DNA of 64,000 nt from Roseateles sp. XES5 (GTDB lineage: Bacteria > Pseudomonadota > Alphaproteobacteria > Rhizobiales > Rhizobiaceae): the NCBI RefSeq assembly GCF_020535545.1, contig NZ_CP084752.1:1347501-1411500 (forward strand), written 5' to 3'. Below the pieces are notes generated by a model. That model had not been told where the DNA came from, made no database searches, and saw only the letters and a list, made by a program, of their open reading frames with translations. Shown here piece after piece: positions 35,336-45,553 of the stretch. Numbering within the stretch: position 1 is the stretch's first letter; the number at the start of each line of letters is the position of its first letter. Made by a program: the position numbers and the translations under genes.

Positions 35336-36079
35336 TCAGTAGTCGACGGCCATGAAGTAAAGCCCGTCCGGCGGCGCCACGGGGCCGCAGGCCTTGCGGT
35401 CGCGCGCTTCCAGCGCGGCGCGCACGTCGTCCGCCGTCCACTTGCCCTCGCCCGCCAGCTTGAGCGTGCCGGCGAAGGAGCGGATCTGGTTGTGCAGGAA
35501 GCTCTGCGCCGAGACGCGCATCTCGATGAGATCGCCGCTGCGGGTCACGTCCAGCTTGTCGATGGTGCGCACGGGGCTTTTGGCCTGGCACTGGGCCGCA
35601 CGGAAGGTGGTGAAGTCATGTTTGCCGACCAGCGCCTGGCCTGCCGCATGCATGGCCTCATGGTCCAGTTCCTTGGCGACGAACCAGGCGCGGTTCGCGT
35701 CCAGCGCCAGCGGCGCACGCCGCGAGACGATGCGGTAGAGATAATGCCGCCGCACCGCGGAAAAGCGGGCATCGAAATCGTCGGGCACTTCCGCCGCATC
35801 GAGGATCGCGACACGTTCGCCGGCCATGCCGAGATGCGCATTCAACGCGTTGCGGAGCGTGTGCTCCTTCCACGGGCGCGAAAGATCGGCATGGGCGACC
35901 TGACCCATGGCGTGTACGCCGGAATCCGTACGACCCGCACCGCGGATCGAGACCGTCTCGCCGGTCAGCGACAGGATCGCCGCCTCAATGGCCCCCTGTA
36001 CGGAATGGCCGTTGTCCTGCCGCTGCCAGCCGACATAGGGCGTGCCGTCATATTCGATGCGCAGGCGATAGCGCGGCAT
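35336..36079 (-). CDS. truA: tRNA pseudouridine(38-40) synthase
   Basis: 247 residues. The catalytic motif [15 protein letters not shown] carries the nucleophile Asp52. The N-terminal [17 protein letters not shown] and C-terminal [14 protein letters not shown] are typical. It modifies the anticodon stem-loop of several tRNAs. The start ATG overlaps the fmt TGA by one base (TGATG). Confidence 0.96.
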   Translation of the reverse strand: MPRYRLRIEYDGTPYVGWQRQDNGHSVQGAIEAAILSLTGETVSIRGAGRTDSGVHAMGQVAHADLSRPWKEHTLRNALNAHLGMAGERVAILDAAEVPDDFDARFSAVRRHYLYRIVSRRAPLALDANRAWFVAKELDHEAMHAAGQALVGKHDFTTFRAAQCQAKSPVRTIDKLDVTRSGDLIEMRVSAQSFLHNQIRSFAGTLKLAGEGKWTADDVRAALEARDRKACGPVAPPDGLYFMAVDY

Positions 36080-37020
36080 CAGGCGAGGACCTCGCCGGCG
36101 GCAACGGGCGTGCCGCGCAGGAAATCGGCCGCATCGAGCGGCTTTCCACCGGCCTTCTGCAGCCGCACGAGCCGCACGGCGCCCTCGCCGCAGGCAATGA
36201 CCAGCCGGTCGTCGAGCACCGTACCGGCCGGCCGGACGGCGGCCGTATCGATGCGTTCGCTTGCCAGCACCTTCACCCGCTCCGGCTTGCCGGCGACCGG
36301 CAGTTCGAACCAGGCGCCGGGAAAAGGCGACAGGCCACGGATATGGTTGTGTACGTCCTGCGCAGGCCTGGAAAAGTCGATGCGCGTCTCTGTCTTGTCG
36401 ATCTTGGCGGCGTAGAGCACGCCTTCCTCCGCCTGCGGCGTCAGTGGCAGGTCTTCGGCCTCGAGCTTGCCCATGGCCTCGGCCATCAGCGCGCCACCCG
36501 CCTGCATCAAAGCATCGTGCAACTCGCCCGCCGTCATGGTCTCGGCGATCGGCACGCGACGGGTCAGCGCGACCGGGCCGGTATCCAGCCCCTTGTCCAT
36601 CTTCATGACCATCATGCCCGTCTCGGCATCTCCGGCCATGATCGCCCGCTGGATGGGCGCCGCACCCCGCCAGCGCGGCAGGAGCGAGGCATGCCCGTTA
36701 TAGCAGCCGAGCCGCGTGCCCGTCAGGATCGCTTCGGGCAGCAGCAGGCCATAGGCAACGACGACGGCGACGTCGGCATCGTGGGCGCGGAAGGCCGCAC
36801 GGTCCGCCTCATCCCGGAAATTGACCGGCGTGAAGACGGGGATGCCGCGCTTTTCGGCCGCCTGATGGACGGGCGAGGCCACGAGCTCCAGGCCCCGCCG
36901 GCCGGCCGGACGGGGTGGCTGCGAGTAGACCGCGACGATCTCGTGGCCGGCCTCGGCCAGCGCCTCCAGCGTCGCAACGGAGAAGTCCGGCGTACCCATG
37001 AAGATGATGCGAAGGGCCAT
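36079..37020 (-). CDS. fmt: Methionyl-tRNA formyltransferase
   Basis: 313 residues. It formylates initiator Met-tRNA using 10-formyl-tetrahydrofolate. [14 protein letters not shown] lies at the N-terminus, and the folate/catalytic segment [20 protein letters not shown] near residues 105-124 holds the conserved Asn, His and the SLLP motif. A D/E-rich site lies at MDKGLDTGP. It is in operon order def-fmt-truA. Confidence 0.96.
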   Translation of the reverse strand: MALRIIFMGTPDFSVATLEALAEAGHEIVAVYSQPPRPAGRRGLELVASPVHQAAEKRGIPVFTPVNFRDEADRAAFRAHDADVAVVVAYGLLLPEAILTGTRLGCYNGHASLLPRWRGAAPIQRAIMAGDAETGMMVMKMDKGLDTGPVALTRRVPIAETMTAGELHDALMQAGGALMAEAMGKLEAEDLPLTPQAEEGVLYAAKIDKTETRIDFSRPAQDVHNHIRGLSPFPGAWFELPVAGKPERVKVLASERIDTAAVRPAGTVLDDRLVIACGEGAVRLVRLQKAGGKPLDAADFLRGTPVAAGEVLA

Positions 37021-37061
37021 CGGTCAGCCTCCGTGAAAGGGAACAGGGCGGCCTTGCCGCC

Positions 37062-37586
37062 TCAGAGCGCCTTGCTGCCGCGCATCTTCGCCGCCTTGGT
37101 GAACTTGCGGATAACCATTTCGCGCTTCAGCTTGGAAATATGGTCGATGAACAGCACGCCGTTGAGATGATCGATCTCGTGCTGGAGGCAGGTCGCGAGC
37201 AGGCCGTCGGCCTGCGTCAGCTGTTCCTTGCCGTCGCGGTCGAGATGCTTGACGGTAATGGCGGCCGGACGCTCGACCTCGGCATAATAATCCGGGATCG
37301 ACAGGCAGCCTTCCTCATAGACCGAACGTTCGGCCGAGGAGGCGACGATTTCCGGGTTGATGAAGACGAGCGGCTTCTTGTCCTCGCCGTCCTTGGCCAC
37401 GTCGAGCACCAGCATGCGGCGGGCGACGCCGATCTGGATGGCGGCAAGGCCGATGCCGGGCGCATCGTACATCGTCTCCAGCATGTCGTCGGCGAGCTTC
37501 TTGACCTCGCCATCGATAGTCTCGATGGACCTGGAGACCTGGCGAAGGATCGGATCGGGAAGGATAATCAGCGGCTTGATGGTCAT
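37062..37586 (-). CDS. def: Peptide deformylase
   Basis: 174 residues. It removes the formyl group added through Fmt. Motif 1 is [10 protein letters not shown] (~45-54), motif 2 EEGCLSIP (~92-99) with the metal-binding Cys, and motif 3 QHEIDHLNG (~137-145) with the HExxH metal ligands. First gene of def-fmt-truA, 41 bases before fmt, and divergent from rmuC. Confidence 0.97.
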   Translation of the reverse strand: MTIKPLIILPDPILRQVSRSIETIDGEVKKLADDMLETMYDAPGIGLAAIQIGVARRMLVLDVAKDGEDKKPLVFINPEIVASSAERSVYEEGCLSIPDYYAEVERPAAITVKHLDRDGKEQLTQADGLLATCLQHEIDHLNGVLFIDHISKLKREMVIRKFTKAAKMRGSKAL

Positions 37587-37698
37587 GCGCCTCCCTTAGC
37601 GCGGTTTGTTTGTGCTTTCAATCGACTTCGCCCGGGTCTCGCGCGACATGTTCACGTTATGATCTGGTTTTCGCCGCAATCCGTGATAAGGTCGCGGC

Positions 37699-38892
37699 AT
37701 GATCGATCCTGCCCTCGACGCGCTCCTCTCCTCCTTCCTCGCCCGGTTCGGTGGCCCCGGCCCGGCGCTCGTGCTGCTTGCGGCGGCGCTTCTCGCCGTC
37801 TTCGGCGTTCTTTCCGCCCGGCGCAGCCAGGCTCGCCAGCGCGAGGCCGCCACCATGGCGGAGCTGCGCTTTGCCGAGCTTCTGAAGGCGCAGACCGAGA
37901 TGCAGGGCCGCGTCGCCGCTATGGCCGAAGTCTTCGGCTCGAAGCAGTCGGAAACGAACCAGGCGATCAATACACGGCTCGACGGCCTCACCCAGCGGCT
38001 CGGCCAGTCGATCTCCGAGCAGACGCGCGCCACGCACGAGAACCTGCGCCGCCTGCAGGAACGCCTTGCCGTCATCGACAATGCCCAGACCAACATCCAG
38101 TCGCTGGCGAAAGACGTCGTCGGCCTGCAGGCCATTCTCTCCAACAAGCAGACGCGCGGCGCCTTCGGCCAGTCGCGCATGGAGACGATCATCGCCGACG
38201 CGCTGCCGGCCGGCGCCTACCAGTTCCAGGCGCAGCTTTCCAACGGCGTGCGCCCCGACTGCACGATCCGCATGCCGAACGGCCAGCCGCCGCTCGTCGT
38301 CGATGCGAAGTTCCCGCTGGAGGCGTGGAACGCGCTGTCGGACGGACGTTCCCCGGAAGCCGCCAAGCTCGCCGCCCACCAGTTCCGCCGCGACATGGAG
38401 GTGCATATCCGCGATATCGCGGAAAAGTACCTGCTCGTCGGCGAGACCCAGGATACCGCCTTCCTCTTCGTGCCGTCGGAATCGATCTTCGCCAGCATCC
38501 ACGAGAATTTCGAGGCCGTCGTGCAGCGGGCGCACCGGGCGCGTATCGTCATCGTCTCCCCCTCGCTGCTGATGCTCTCCGTGCAGGTGCTGCAGGCGCT
38601 CCTGAAGGACCAGCGCATGCGCGAGCAGGCGCATGTCATCCAGGGCGAAGTGACGCGGCTGATGGACGATCTGACGCGGCTCGACGACCGGGTGCGCAAG
38701 CTGCACGGCCATTTCACGTCGGCGCAGAAAGACGTCGATCTCATCCTCACCTCGACGGAGAAACTGGCGCGGCGCGGCGCGCGCATCGGCGAGCTGGAAT
38801 TCGAGACGGTTTCGGCGCTTTCCCAGCCGACGGAGAAGGCCGCGGAGGGCCGGGCGGGGTCCTTGCGGCTGAGGGTAGTTGACGAGGACTAA
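37699..38892 (+). CDS. rmuC: DNA recombination protein RmuC
   Basis: 397 residues: an N-terminal membrane anchor (~17-38), a long coiled coil (~45-140) and the RmuC nuclease-like domain (~150-370) with VDAKFPLEAW and AEKYLLVGETQDTAFLFVPSE. The family limits inversions at short inverted repeats. It is divergent from def. Confidence 0.92.
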   Translation: MIDPALDALLSSFLARFGGPGPALVLLAAALLAVFGVLSARRSQARQREAATMAELRFAELLKAQTEMQGRVAAMAEVFGSKQSETNQAINTRLDGLTQRLGQSISEQTRATHENLRRLQERLAVIDNAQTNIQSLAKDVVGLQAILSNKQTRGAFGQSRMETIIADALPAGAYQFQAQLSNGVRPDCTIRMPNGQPPLVVDAKFPLEAWNALSDGRSPEAAKLAAHQFRRDMEVHIRDIAEKYLLVGETQDTAFLFVPSESIFASIHENFEAVVQRAHRARIVIVSPSLLMLSVQVLQALLKDQRMREQAHVIQGEVTRLMDDLTRLDDRVRKLHGHFTSAQKDVDLILTSTEKLARRGARIGELEFETVSALSQPTEKAAEGRAGSLRLRVVDED

Positions 38893-38935
38893 GCGCCTCG
38901 GGCAGTGTCCGCCGGAAACGACAAGGGGCTTTCTC

Positions 38936-39838
38936 ATGATCACCGTCTTCGGTTCCATCAACATGGACCTCATCGCCACGCCGGAACGCCTGCCAAAACC
39001 GGGCGAGACGGTGATCGGCACCAGCTTCACCACCGCCGCCGGCGGCAAGGGCGCCAACCAGGCGCTCGCCGCTCGCCGCGCGGGCTCCATCGTGCGCATG
39101 GCCGGTGCCGTCGGCGACGACCGTCTCGGTAGCCAGGCGCTCGCGCTGCTCGCCGATGCGGCCGTCGACCTCAACGGCGTGCGCTCCGCGGCGGAGGCGA
39201 CCGGCACCGCCCATATCCTCGTTGCCGAGGACGACGGCGAGAACGTCATCGTCGTCGTGCCCGGCGCCAACGGCACCGTCACCGAGGAGGACGCAAAGCG
39301 CACGGTCGGCGCCATGACGCGCGGCGACTACCTCATGCTGCAGTTCGAAATCCCCAATGCCTCCATCGAAGCCGCGCTCGTCGCCGCCAAGGCCCGGGGC
39401 GTCACCTCGGTCGTCAACATCGCGCCCTTCAGCCCGGACGCGCGCCGCCTGGGTGCGATGGCCGACATTCTCGTCGCCAACGAGACGGAGTTCGACCTCT
39501 TCGTCGGCAAGGGTGAACTCTCCGCAGAGACGCGTGAGGCGACCATGCGGGCGCTGCACGGCGCAAGCGGCCAGACGATCATCGTGACGCTCGGCGCCGA
39601 CGGCGTCATCGCCATCCGCAAGGGCGAGATCTTCCGCGCCGACGGCCTTGTCATCGAGCCCGTCGATACGGTCGGGGCCGGCGATACGTTCTGCGGCTAT
39701 CTCGCCGCCTCGCTCGATGCCGGCCTTGCCTTCAAGGATGCGCTGCGCCGCGCGGCAGTCGCCGGCTCGCTCGCCTGCCTCAAGCCCGGCGCCCAGCCGT
39801 CCATCCCCTTCGCCTCCGCCGTCGACGCGGAAGTCTGA
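38936..39838 (+). CDS. rbsK: Ribokinase-type PfkB sugar kinase
   Basis: 300 residues. The N-terminal GSINMDLIATPERLPKPGET and GGKGANQALAARRAG (~38-52) are the ribokinase-type substrate lid. The C-terminal signature DTVGAGDTFCGYLAA holds the catalytic Asp. Ribose is the likely substrate; no ribose transporter is adjacent. The nucleoside hydrolase 3 kb away would release ribose, so the two could serve the same salvage route, although not in one operon. The start ATG at 38936 lies 43 bases after rmuC. Confidence 0.85.
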   Translation: MITVFGSINMDLIATPERLPKPGETVIGTSFTTAAGGKGANQALAARRAGSIVRMAGAVGDDRLGSQALALLADAAVDLNGVRSAAEATGTAHILVAEDDGENVIVVVPGANGTVTEEDAKRTVGAMTRGDYLMLQFEIPNASIEAALVAAKARGVTSVVNIAPFSPDARRLGAMADILVANETEFDLFVGKGELSAETREATMRALHGASGQTIIVTLGADGVIAIRKGEIFRADGLVIEPVDTVGAGDTFCGYLAASLDAGLAFKDALRRAAVAGSLACLKPGAQPSIPFASAVDAEV

Positions 39839-40099
39839 GGCCGCTTCGCAAATGGAGCACAGGGCGTCGCATTGACCGCGACGCCTGAAAATTCAGCCTG
39901 TTGCGTCGACACGCCGGGCAATGCTTGGTTCTTTATTAATATTTTATCGGTTACTGAAGTCCTGAAACGCCGCGCCCTTGACGGGTGCGGCCCGTTTCCG
40001 GCGCTGGTCGCGCGCCCTGCCCTCCATGATGGAGACCCCCGCAAACGAATGTGCCCCTTCGCGGCCGTCGCCGCGGACGTCTCTCATGGTGAGGATTTC

Positions 40100-42436
40100 A
40101 TGTTCAAGTTCAAGGCCAAGTCGCTCGCGACGAAGCTCATCGCGGTCACGGGCGGTACCATCGCCCTGGTGATGCTCGCCTCCAACACCGTTCTCATCGG
40201 CCAGACCCAGGGCCGCGTTTCCGACCTCGTCTATACGCAGGCCGACACCGAGGCGAAGGCGATCGCGTCCGACATCGCGGCCGAGATCGGCGGGCTGGCC
40301 GGCGCGGCGCGCGCCATGGGCGGCGTCATCGAGCAGGGCCATGCGGCCGGCATCCTTGACCGCAAGGCAGTCGTCGGCATCCTCAAGGCGAACACGGAAA
40401 AGAACAGCTTCGCGCTGGGCAGCTGGTTTGCGGAAGAACCCAACGCCTTCGACGGCCAGTCGCGCGGCATGCCCGAGCTTCTGGAGACCGGCACCTTCAA
40501 GGACGGCTCGTTCAACCCCTACTGGACGAAGCGCAAGGACGGCACGATCACGCTGTCGACCTTTGAATCCGACTACAAGGCCGAGTGGTATGCGCTGGCC
40601 GCGCAGAGCGGCAAGGGCGCCATGAGCTCGCCCTACCAGGAGACCTCCACCGGCGAAGGCCTGACGATGGCCTCCATCGCCTATCCGGTGAAGGTGGACG
40701 GCAAGATGATCGGCGTCACGGGCGTCGACGTCTCGCTGAAGACGCTGTCCGACAAGCTCAACCAGCTTCGGCCCTTCGGCGAAGGCCGCGTCATGCTGCT
40801 CTCGCAGTCCGGCAAGTGGATCGTCGCCCCCGTCGCGGACCTCCTGATGAAGGACTACGATTCGACCGGCGCCGATGTCGTGAAGGAAGCGCTTGCCAGC
40901 GGCAAGATCGGCCATATCAAGGATCTCTCCTTCGACGAGCTCGCATCGTTCGACCGCGTCGTCTATCCCTTCGCCCTGCCGGACATCAACACGACCTGGG
41001 CGGTCATCGTCGACGTGCCGCGCACCGCGATCAACGCGCCGGTGCAGGATCAGACCTATATGATGATCATCGGCGGCCTGATCGTGCTGGCGACGGTGCT
41101 TGCCGGTCTCTACTTCGCCGTGCGCACCTTCGTGCAGAAGCCGCTCGCCGGCCTCGTCGCCGACGTCGCCACGCTCGGTAAGGGCGTCTACACCCAGCCC
41201 ATCGCCGGCCAGGACCGTTCCGACGAGACCGGCTCGGTCGCCAAGGCGCTCGAAGGCTTCCGCCATCAGCTCGCCGACACCAAGCGCCTGGAAGCCGAAG
41301 CGACCAACCAGCGCCAGCTGACGGAAGTCGAACGCAACCGTTCCGAAACCGAGCGCACCGAGGCGAGCGCCCTCCAGCGCGATATCGTCGCCCGCCTCGG
41401 CGACGGTCTTGCCCAGCTTTCTTCCGGCAACCTCACCTTCCGTCTCTCCGGCGATTTCCCCGGCGACTACGGCAAGCTGAAGACCGACTTCAACTCGGCC
41501 ATCGCCAGCCTCGAGGAGACGATCCAGACGGTCAATGCCTCGGTCGGCAATATCGGCGGCGGCACCGGCGAAATCTCCAAGGGCGCAGCCGATCTCTCGC
41601 ACCGCACCGAGCAGCAGGCGGCAAGCCTTGAAGAGACGGCCGCGGCCCTCGACCAGCTCACCTCGCAGGTCAATTCCAGCGCGGAGAATGCCCGCGTCGC
41701 CGCCAAGTCGGTGGACACGGCCAGCAACGACGCCAGCAAGTCCGGCGAAGTGGTGCAGAAGGCGATCGCCGCCATGGACGGCATCGATGGCACCTCGCGC
41801 AAGATTGCCGACATCATCGGCGTGATCGACGGCATCGCCTTCCAGACCAATATCCTGGCCCTGAACGCCGCCGTGGAAGCCGCGCGGGCCGGCGAGCAGG
41901 GCCGCGGCTTCGCGGTGGTGGCCGCCGAGGTGCGCAGCCTGGCCCAGCGCAGCGCCGAGGCGGCCAAGGAGATCAAGACCCTGATCAACACTTCGGAGGT
42001 GCAGGTGCGCGAAGGCGTCGATCTCGTCGGCAAGGCCGGTAGCGCGCTGGAGAACATCGCCGAGCAGGTCATCCAGATCAACGGCCTCATCCGGCAGATC
42101 TCGTCGTCCGCCTCCGAGCAGGCCGTCGGCCTCAAGGAGATCAATGCGGCGGTCAACCAGATGGATCAAGTGACGCAGCAGAACGCGGCGATGGTGGAGG
42201 AAACGACGGCCGCCTCGATGGCGCTGAACGACGAGGCGCAGACGCTGAAGTCGCTGGTCGCGCGTTTCCGCGCCGGTGCGGCGGCCATGTCCGCCTCGCA
42301 GCCGGTGCAGCAGGCAGCCCGCCCGCAGGCCCAGCCGCAGCGCGCGGCCTATCAGGCTCCGCGCACGGTCGCCCGCGCCATTCCGCAGGTCTCCGGCAAC
42401 ACCGCGCTCGCCCAGGACGACTGGGAAGAGTTCTGA
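40100..42436 (+). CDS. Methyl-accepting chemotaxis protein with a dCache sensor
   Basis: 778 residues. Membrane segment ~13-33, then a periplasmic double-Cache sensor to ~310 ([22 protein letters not shown] and [19 protein letters not shown] are typical ligand-domain motifs). A second membrane segment (~315-337), HAMP and a signalling domain follow, with tip [20 protein letters not shown]. The C-terminus DDWEEF is a CheR/CheB tether pentapeptide. The ligand is unknown. The ATG follows GTGAGGATTTC. Bases ~41845-41995 show a local shift to CTG/GTG/AGC codons. Confidence 0.92.
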   Translation: MFKFKAKSLATKLIAVTGGTIALVMLASNTVLIGQTQGRVSDLVYTQADTEAKAIASDIAAEIGGLAGAARAMGGVIEQGHAAGILDRKAVVGILKANTEKNSFALGSWFAEEPNAFDGQSRGMPELLETGTFKDGSFNPYWTKRKDGTITLSTFESDYKAEWYALAAQSGKGAMSSPYQETSTGEGLTMASIAYPVKVDGKMIGVTGVDVSLKTLSDKLNQLRPFGEGRVMLLSQSGKWIVAPVADLLMKDYDSTGADVVKEALASGKIGHIKDLSFDELASFDRVVYPFALPDINTTWAVIVDVPRTAINAPVQDQTYMMIIGGLIVLATVLAGLYFAVRTFVQKPLAGLVADVATLGKGVYTQPIAGQDRSDETGSVAKALEGFRHQLADTKRLEAEATNQRQLTEVERNRSETERTEASALQRDIVARLGDGLAQLSSGNLTFRLSGDFPGDYGKLKTDFNSAIASLEETIQTVNASVGNIGGGTGEISKGAADLSHRTEQQAASLEETAAALDQLTSQVNSSAENARVAAKSVDTASNDASKSGEVVQKAIAAMDGIDGTSRKIADIIGVIDGIAFQTNILALNAAVEAARAGEQGRGFAVVAAEVRSLAQRSAEAAKEIKTLINTSEVQVREGVDLVGKAGSALENIAEQVIQINGLIRQISSSASEQAVGLKEINAAVNQMDQVTQQNAAMVEETTAASMALNDEAQTLKSLVARFRAGAAAMSASQPVQQAARPQAQPQRAAYQAPRTVARAIPQVSGNTALAQDDWEEF

Positions 42437-42460
42437 GACGCTGCCACAATCGACCAAACA

Positions 42461-42489
42461 AGAAGCCGGCGCTCGCGCCGGCTTCTTTG
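42461..42489 (+). terminator. Intrinsic terminator after the second chemoreceptor gene
   Basis: AGAAGCCGGC and GCCGGCTTCT form a strong stem followed by TTTG. It would serve both this gene and the convergent small gene. Confidence 0.75.
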
Positions 42490-42524
42490 TTGATGGCCCC
42501 TGCCCCAGGCCGCCGCGGGGGATT

Positions 42525-42884
42525 CTATTTCCGTTCGGTCGGCTTTGCCTCAAGCCGGCCGCGAGAGCGGCGGCGGGGCGCGTTTTCGAGACGCTGGGCG
42601 GCTTCCTTCAATTCCAGGTCCGTGAAGAGGTCCCGATAGTCGGGACGCAGCATCAGGGCTTCCATGGAAAGTTCCGGCTTGCCGGCGTTAAGCAGGCGTT
42701 CGAGGCCGGTGGTGCCGGGGTTGAAGACGAGTTCCTTCGCCGTCGCCACGCCCCCCTTCAGGAGAACGAAGCGGCGCAGGAGGACGGGACGGAAGCCGAG
42801 CGTTGCGAAGCGGTCGTAGAGGGCCATCATCTCCTTGTGGAAACGGGCCTCGGCGCCGGAAGCAGCCTGGCGTGGTCCGCGCAT
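42525..42884 (-). CDS. Small protein coupled to the nucleoside hydrolase gene, function unknown
   Basis: 119 residues, basic C-terminus ([17 protein letters not shown]), no membrane span. A helical N-terminal part (ARFHKEMMALYDRFATLGFR) precedes a middle with LRPDYRDLFTDLELKEAAQRL. Its ATG overlaps the TGA of the nucleoside hydrolase by one base (TGATG), so it is probably translated by re-initiation. No family is recognised. Confidence 0.75.
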   Translation of the reverse strand: MRGPRQAASGAEARFHKEMMALYDRFATLGFRPVLLRRFVLLKGGVATAKELVFNPGTTGLERLLNAGKPELSMEALMLRPDYRDLFTDLELKEAAQRLENAPRRRSRGRLEAKPTERK

Positions 42885-43825
42885 CACAGGCGGCCGACGC
42901 GCTCGGTGAGAAGGGCGAAGAAACCGTCGGCGTCGACGTCCTTCATGACGCGGGCATTGTGCTTGCGCCCGGTGACCTGCCACCAGTCGACGACCGTCAT
43001 GCCGACCGTCAGGGGCGAGGCCGTCTCCACCACGACATTGCAATCGCGACCGGAGAAGAGTTCCGGCTTCAGAAGGTAGGCGATGACCGTCGGATCGTGC
43101 AGCGGGCCGCCGTCGGAGCCGTATTTCTCCACGTCGAAGCGCTCGAAGAAGTCGAGCATCTGCACGAGCGCGGTGGCCGGGCGGCTGCCGATCTCGCGCA
43201 GGCGCGCCATCCGGCTTTTCAGCGTCAGCACCTTGTGGGTGACATCGAGCGGCATCATGACGATGGGGACGCCGGACTGGAAGACGGCGGCGGCCGCTTC
43301 CGGGTCGACATAGACGTTGAATTCGGCGGCCGGCGTGATGTTGCCGCCCTCGAAGAAGCCGCCACCCATCATGACCAGTTCGCGCACGCGTCCGGCGATC
43401 TCGGGCGCCTTTTCGAGTGCGAGCGCGATGTTCGTCAGCGGGCCGAGCGTGCAGAGCGTCACCGTGCCGGCAGGCTCGCGCTTCAGCGTCTCGATGATGA
43501 AGTCGACGGCGTGTTGCGCCTGCAGCGGCATTTGCGGCTCGTGCAGGTCCGGACCGTCGAGGCCGGTCTTGCCATGCACATGCTCGGCGGTAACAAGCGG
43601 TCGAGCGATGGGCTTGTCGGCGCCGGCAAAGACCTTCACCTCGGGCCGGGCGCAGAATTCCAGGATGATGCGGGCATTGGTGGAGGTGCGCGACAGCGGC
43701 ACGTTTCCGGCGACCGTGGTGATGCCGAGGATATCGAGTTCCGGGCTGCCGAGCGCCAGCATGATCGCGGCGGCATCGTCCTGGCCGGGATCCGTGTCGA
43801 TGATGATTTTCCGTGGCTCAGACAT
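42884..43825 (-). CDS. Nucleoside hydrolase (inosine-uridine preferring type)
   Basis: 313 residues. The N-terminal DTDPGQDDAAAIMLAL holds the Asp cluster that binds Ca2+ and ribose. The C-terminal HDPTVIAYLL supplies the leaving-group His and another Asp. It cleaves ribonucleosides to base and ribose. It is divergent from hsp20 and coupled to a small downstream gene. A ribokinase gene lies 3 kb away. Confidence 0.9.
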   Translation of the reverse strand: MSEPRKIIIDTDPGQDDAAAIMLALGSPELDILGITTVAGNVPLSRTSTNARIILEFCARPEVKVFAGADKPIARPLVTAEHVHGKTGLDGPDLHEPQMPLQAQHAVDFIIETLKREPAGTVTLCTLGPLTNIALALEKAPEIAGRVRELVMMGGGFFEGGNITPAAEFNVYVDPEAAAAVFQSGVPIVMMPLDVTHKVLTLKSRMARLREIGSRPATALVQMLDFFERFDVEKYGSDGGPLHDPTVIAYLLKPELFSGRDCNVVVETASPLTVGMTVVDWWQVTGRKHNARVMKDVDADGFFALLTERVGRL

Positions 43826-43915
43826 GCCCTTACAGTTCCTTCGAATCTCGTGCTCTGGCCTGCGCCGCGCAGGCGAAGCGGCGACTATATTTGCAAAGCC
43901 GCCTTTCGCAAGCGT

Positions 43916-43944
43916 CTTGCGCCAGGGCGGAGCAATCACCATAT
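43916..43944 (+). promoter_or_regulatory. RpoH-like heat-shock promoter candidate before hsp20
   Basis: CTTG at 43916-43919, 17 bases, then CACCATAT at 43937-43944. This resembles the CTTG...CCCCATAT layout of RpoH promoters, but the bases after CTTG do not match the -35 consensus fully. It lies 63 bases before the hsp20 start. Confidence 0.45.
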
Positions 43945-44006
43945 TGCAGCCGTCGGGATGCCGAAGTCGGGTCCCGCCAAGGTCGCTTGAAGCCAAGGAC
44001 TGGACG

Positions 44007-44438
44007 ATGACACGCATGACCCCATTCACGAGCCCGCTTCTCCTGGGTTTCGACGCCATGGAGAAGACCCTTGAGCGCATCGCCAAGGGCAATGACGGCT
44101 ATCCTCCCTACAATATCGAGCGGCTGCGGCCGAACGGCGAGACGGGCGCACCCGAACGCCTGCGCATCACGCTTGCCGTCGCGGGTTTCTCCGAGGAGGA
44201 ACTCGACGTGACGACGGAGGAAAACCAGCTCGTCATCCGTGGCCGCCAGGCCGAGAGCGGCGAGCGGGACTATCTTTACCGCGGCATCGCCGCCCGCCAG
44301 TTCCAGCGCACCTTCGTGCTTGCCGACGGCATGCGCGTTTCGGGTGCCGAACTGAAGAACGGCCTCCTCTCGGTCGATCTCGTCCGGCCGGAGCCGGTGC
44401 GGATGGTAAAGAAAATTAACATTTCCGTATCAGACTAG
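44007..44438 (+). CDS. Small heat shock protein, Hsp20/alpha-crystallin family
   Basis: 143 residues. The alpha-crystallin domain (~35-130) has PYNIERL, LRITLAVAGFSEEELDVT, the G-x-L motif region LKNGLLSVDLVRPEP and the C-terminal tail VKKINISVS with an I-x-I motif. It is an ATP-independent holdase chaperone. An RpoH-like promoter precedes it. The DUF1150 gene follows 130 bases later, a pairing common in Rhizobiales. Confidence 0.93.
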   Translation: MTRMTPFTSPLLLGFDAMEKTLERIAKGNDGYPPYNIERLRPNGETGAPERLRITLAVAGFSEEELDVTTEENQLVIRGRQAESGERDYLYRGIAARQFQRTFVLADGMRVSGAELKNGLLSVDLVRPEPVRMVKKINISVSD

Positions 44439-44569
44439 ATCATGAGCCGTTCCTGCGGGAACACCCGCCGGACCGTTTCGCGCATAACCTGATTGCCGAA
44501 CGACCGATGGGCCATTGTGGCCGTTGGCGTCCGGTGGCCGGCAAGTCCGGCATTGCCATGGAGGCAAAA

Positions 44570-44827
44570 ATGGGCCTGAAAACAATCACCCCCACCGTAA
44601 CGAAGGCGGATCTTGCACATCTGGGCGCCGGTGAAGTCGGCTATATCAGGAAGATGAAGGCCGACGAAGTGTCGCGCGTCTTCCCGGAAGCGCCGGAAAT
44701 CGACCCGAGCCTCGACCTGTGGGCGCTGTTCGGCGCGGACGGCACGCCGATCCTGCTGACCGACAATCGCTCCAGCACCTTCTTCAAGGCCGCGGAAGAC
44801 GATCTGCGCACCGTCAGCCTGCACTGA
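44570..44827 (+). CDS. DUF1150 family protein
   Basis: 85 residues. The conserved pattern AGEVGYIRKM and the end LWALFGADGTPILLTDNRSS identify DUF1150. Function unknown; it is a frequent partner of Hsp20 genes in alphaproteobacteria. The ATG at 44570 was chosen because GGAGG lies six bases upstream; an ATG at 44558 is also in frame. Confidence 0.87.
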   Translation: MGLKTITPTVTKADLAHLGAGEVGYIRKMKADEVSRVFPEAPEIDPSLDLWALFGADGTPILLTDNRSSTFFKAAEDDLRTVSLH

Positions 44828-44837
44828 AAGAGGAAAC

Positions 44838-44861
44838 CCTTCCGTCAGAGACGACGGAAGG
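44838..44861 (-). terminator. Hairpin at the end of trmB
   Basis: CCTTCCGTC and GACGGAAGG form a 9-bp stem that covers the trmB stop codon. On the minus strand it is followed by GTTTCC, a weak T tract. It may serve the convergent DUF1150 gene as well. Confidence 0.55.
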
Positions 44862-45546
44862 TGAGATAGGCCGATTTGCGGCCTTCGCGCTTGGCCTTCG
44901 CCTCGTAGCGCGTACCCGGCCAGCCGGCAAACGGCGTCAGCCAATCGGCCGCGTTCTCCGCGGTCCACGCGAAAGCGGGATGCGCCCCGCAATGCGTCAG
45001 CGTCCAGTTGACATAGGTGTCGATATCGGACGCGAAGCAGAAGAGCCCGCCGGGCTTCAGCACCCGTGCAAAGCGATCCAGGTTGACCGCAGACACGAAC
45101 CGTCTTTTCCAGTGTTTCTTCTTCGGCCAGGGGTCGGGATAGAGCAGATCGATCTGGTCGATCGAGCCCGCCGGCAGCCAATCCAGAAGTTCCGTCGCAT
45201 CGTCATCGTAGAGCCGGATGTTCTTCGCGCCCGTTTCCTCCACGCGGCCGACCAGCTTCGCCATGGAATTGACGAAGGGTTCGACGCCGATGAAGGCGGT
45301 CTCGGGCTGTTCCAGCGCGCGATGGATGAGATGCTCGCCGCCGCCGAAGCCGATTTCGAGCCGGATGCGGGCCGGCTGGAAGCCGTAGAGCGATGCTATG
45401 TCTGCCGGAGCCTCGGCCGAAAGATCGACCTTCAGTTCCGGCAGCAGCGTTTCGAGATGCTGCACCTGCCGCTCACGCAACGGTTTTCCCTTGCGGCGAC
45501 CGAAGAAGGCTTCGGTCGCGCGGCTGCGGCGCTCTGCATCGGTCAT
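44845..45546 (-). CDS. trmB: tRNA (guanine-N7-)-methyltransferase
   Basis: 233 residues. It uses SAM to methylate G46 of tRNA. The SAM site is [15 protein letters not shown] (~59-73), and [18 protein letters not shown] (~135-152) is the family signature. It starts seven bases after metK, so SAM synthesis and a SAM user share a transcript. Confidence 0.95.
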   Translation of the reverse strand: MTDAERRSRATEAFFGRRKGKPLRERQVQHLETLLPELKVDLSAEAPADIASLYGFQPARIRLEIGFGGGEHLIHRALEQPETAFIGVEPFVNSMAKLVGRVEETGAKNIRLYDDDATELLDWLPAGSIDQIDLLYPDPWPKKKHWKRRFVSAVNLDRFARVLKPGGLFCFASDIDTYVNWTLTHCGAHPAFAWTAENAADWLTPFAGWPGTRYEAKAKREGRKSAYLTFRRL

Positions 45547-45553
45547 CTCGGCC

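Noticed and set aside
39863..39885. GGCGTCGC/GCGACGCC hairpin after the ribokinase gene as terminator
   Set aside because: No T tract follows on either strand.
43945..44006. ROSE-type RNA thermometer before hsp20
   Set aside because: The hallmark U(U/C)GCU segment pairing with the ribosome-binding site is not visible.
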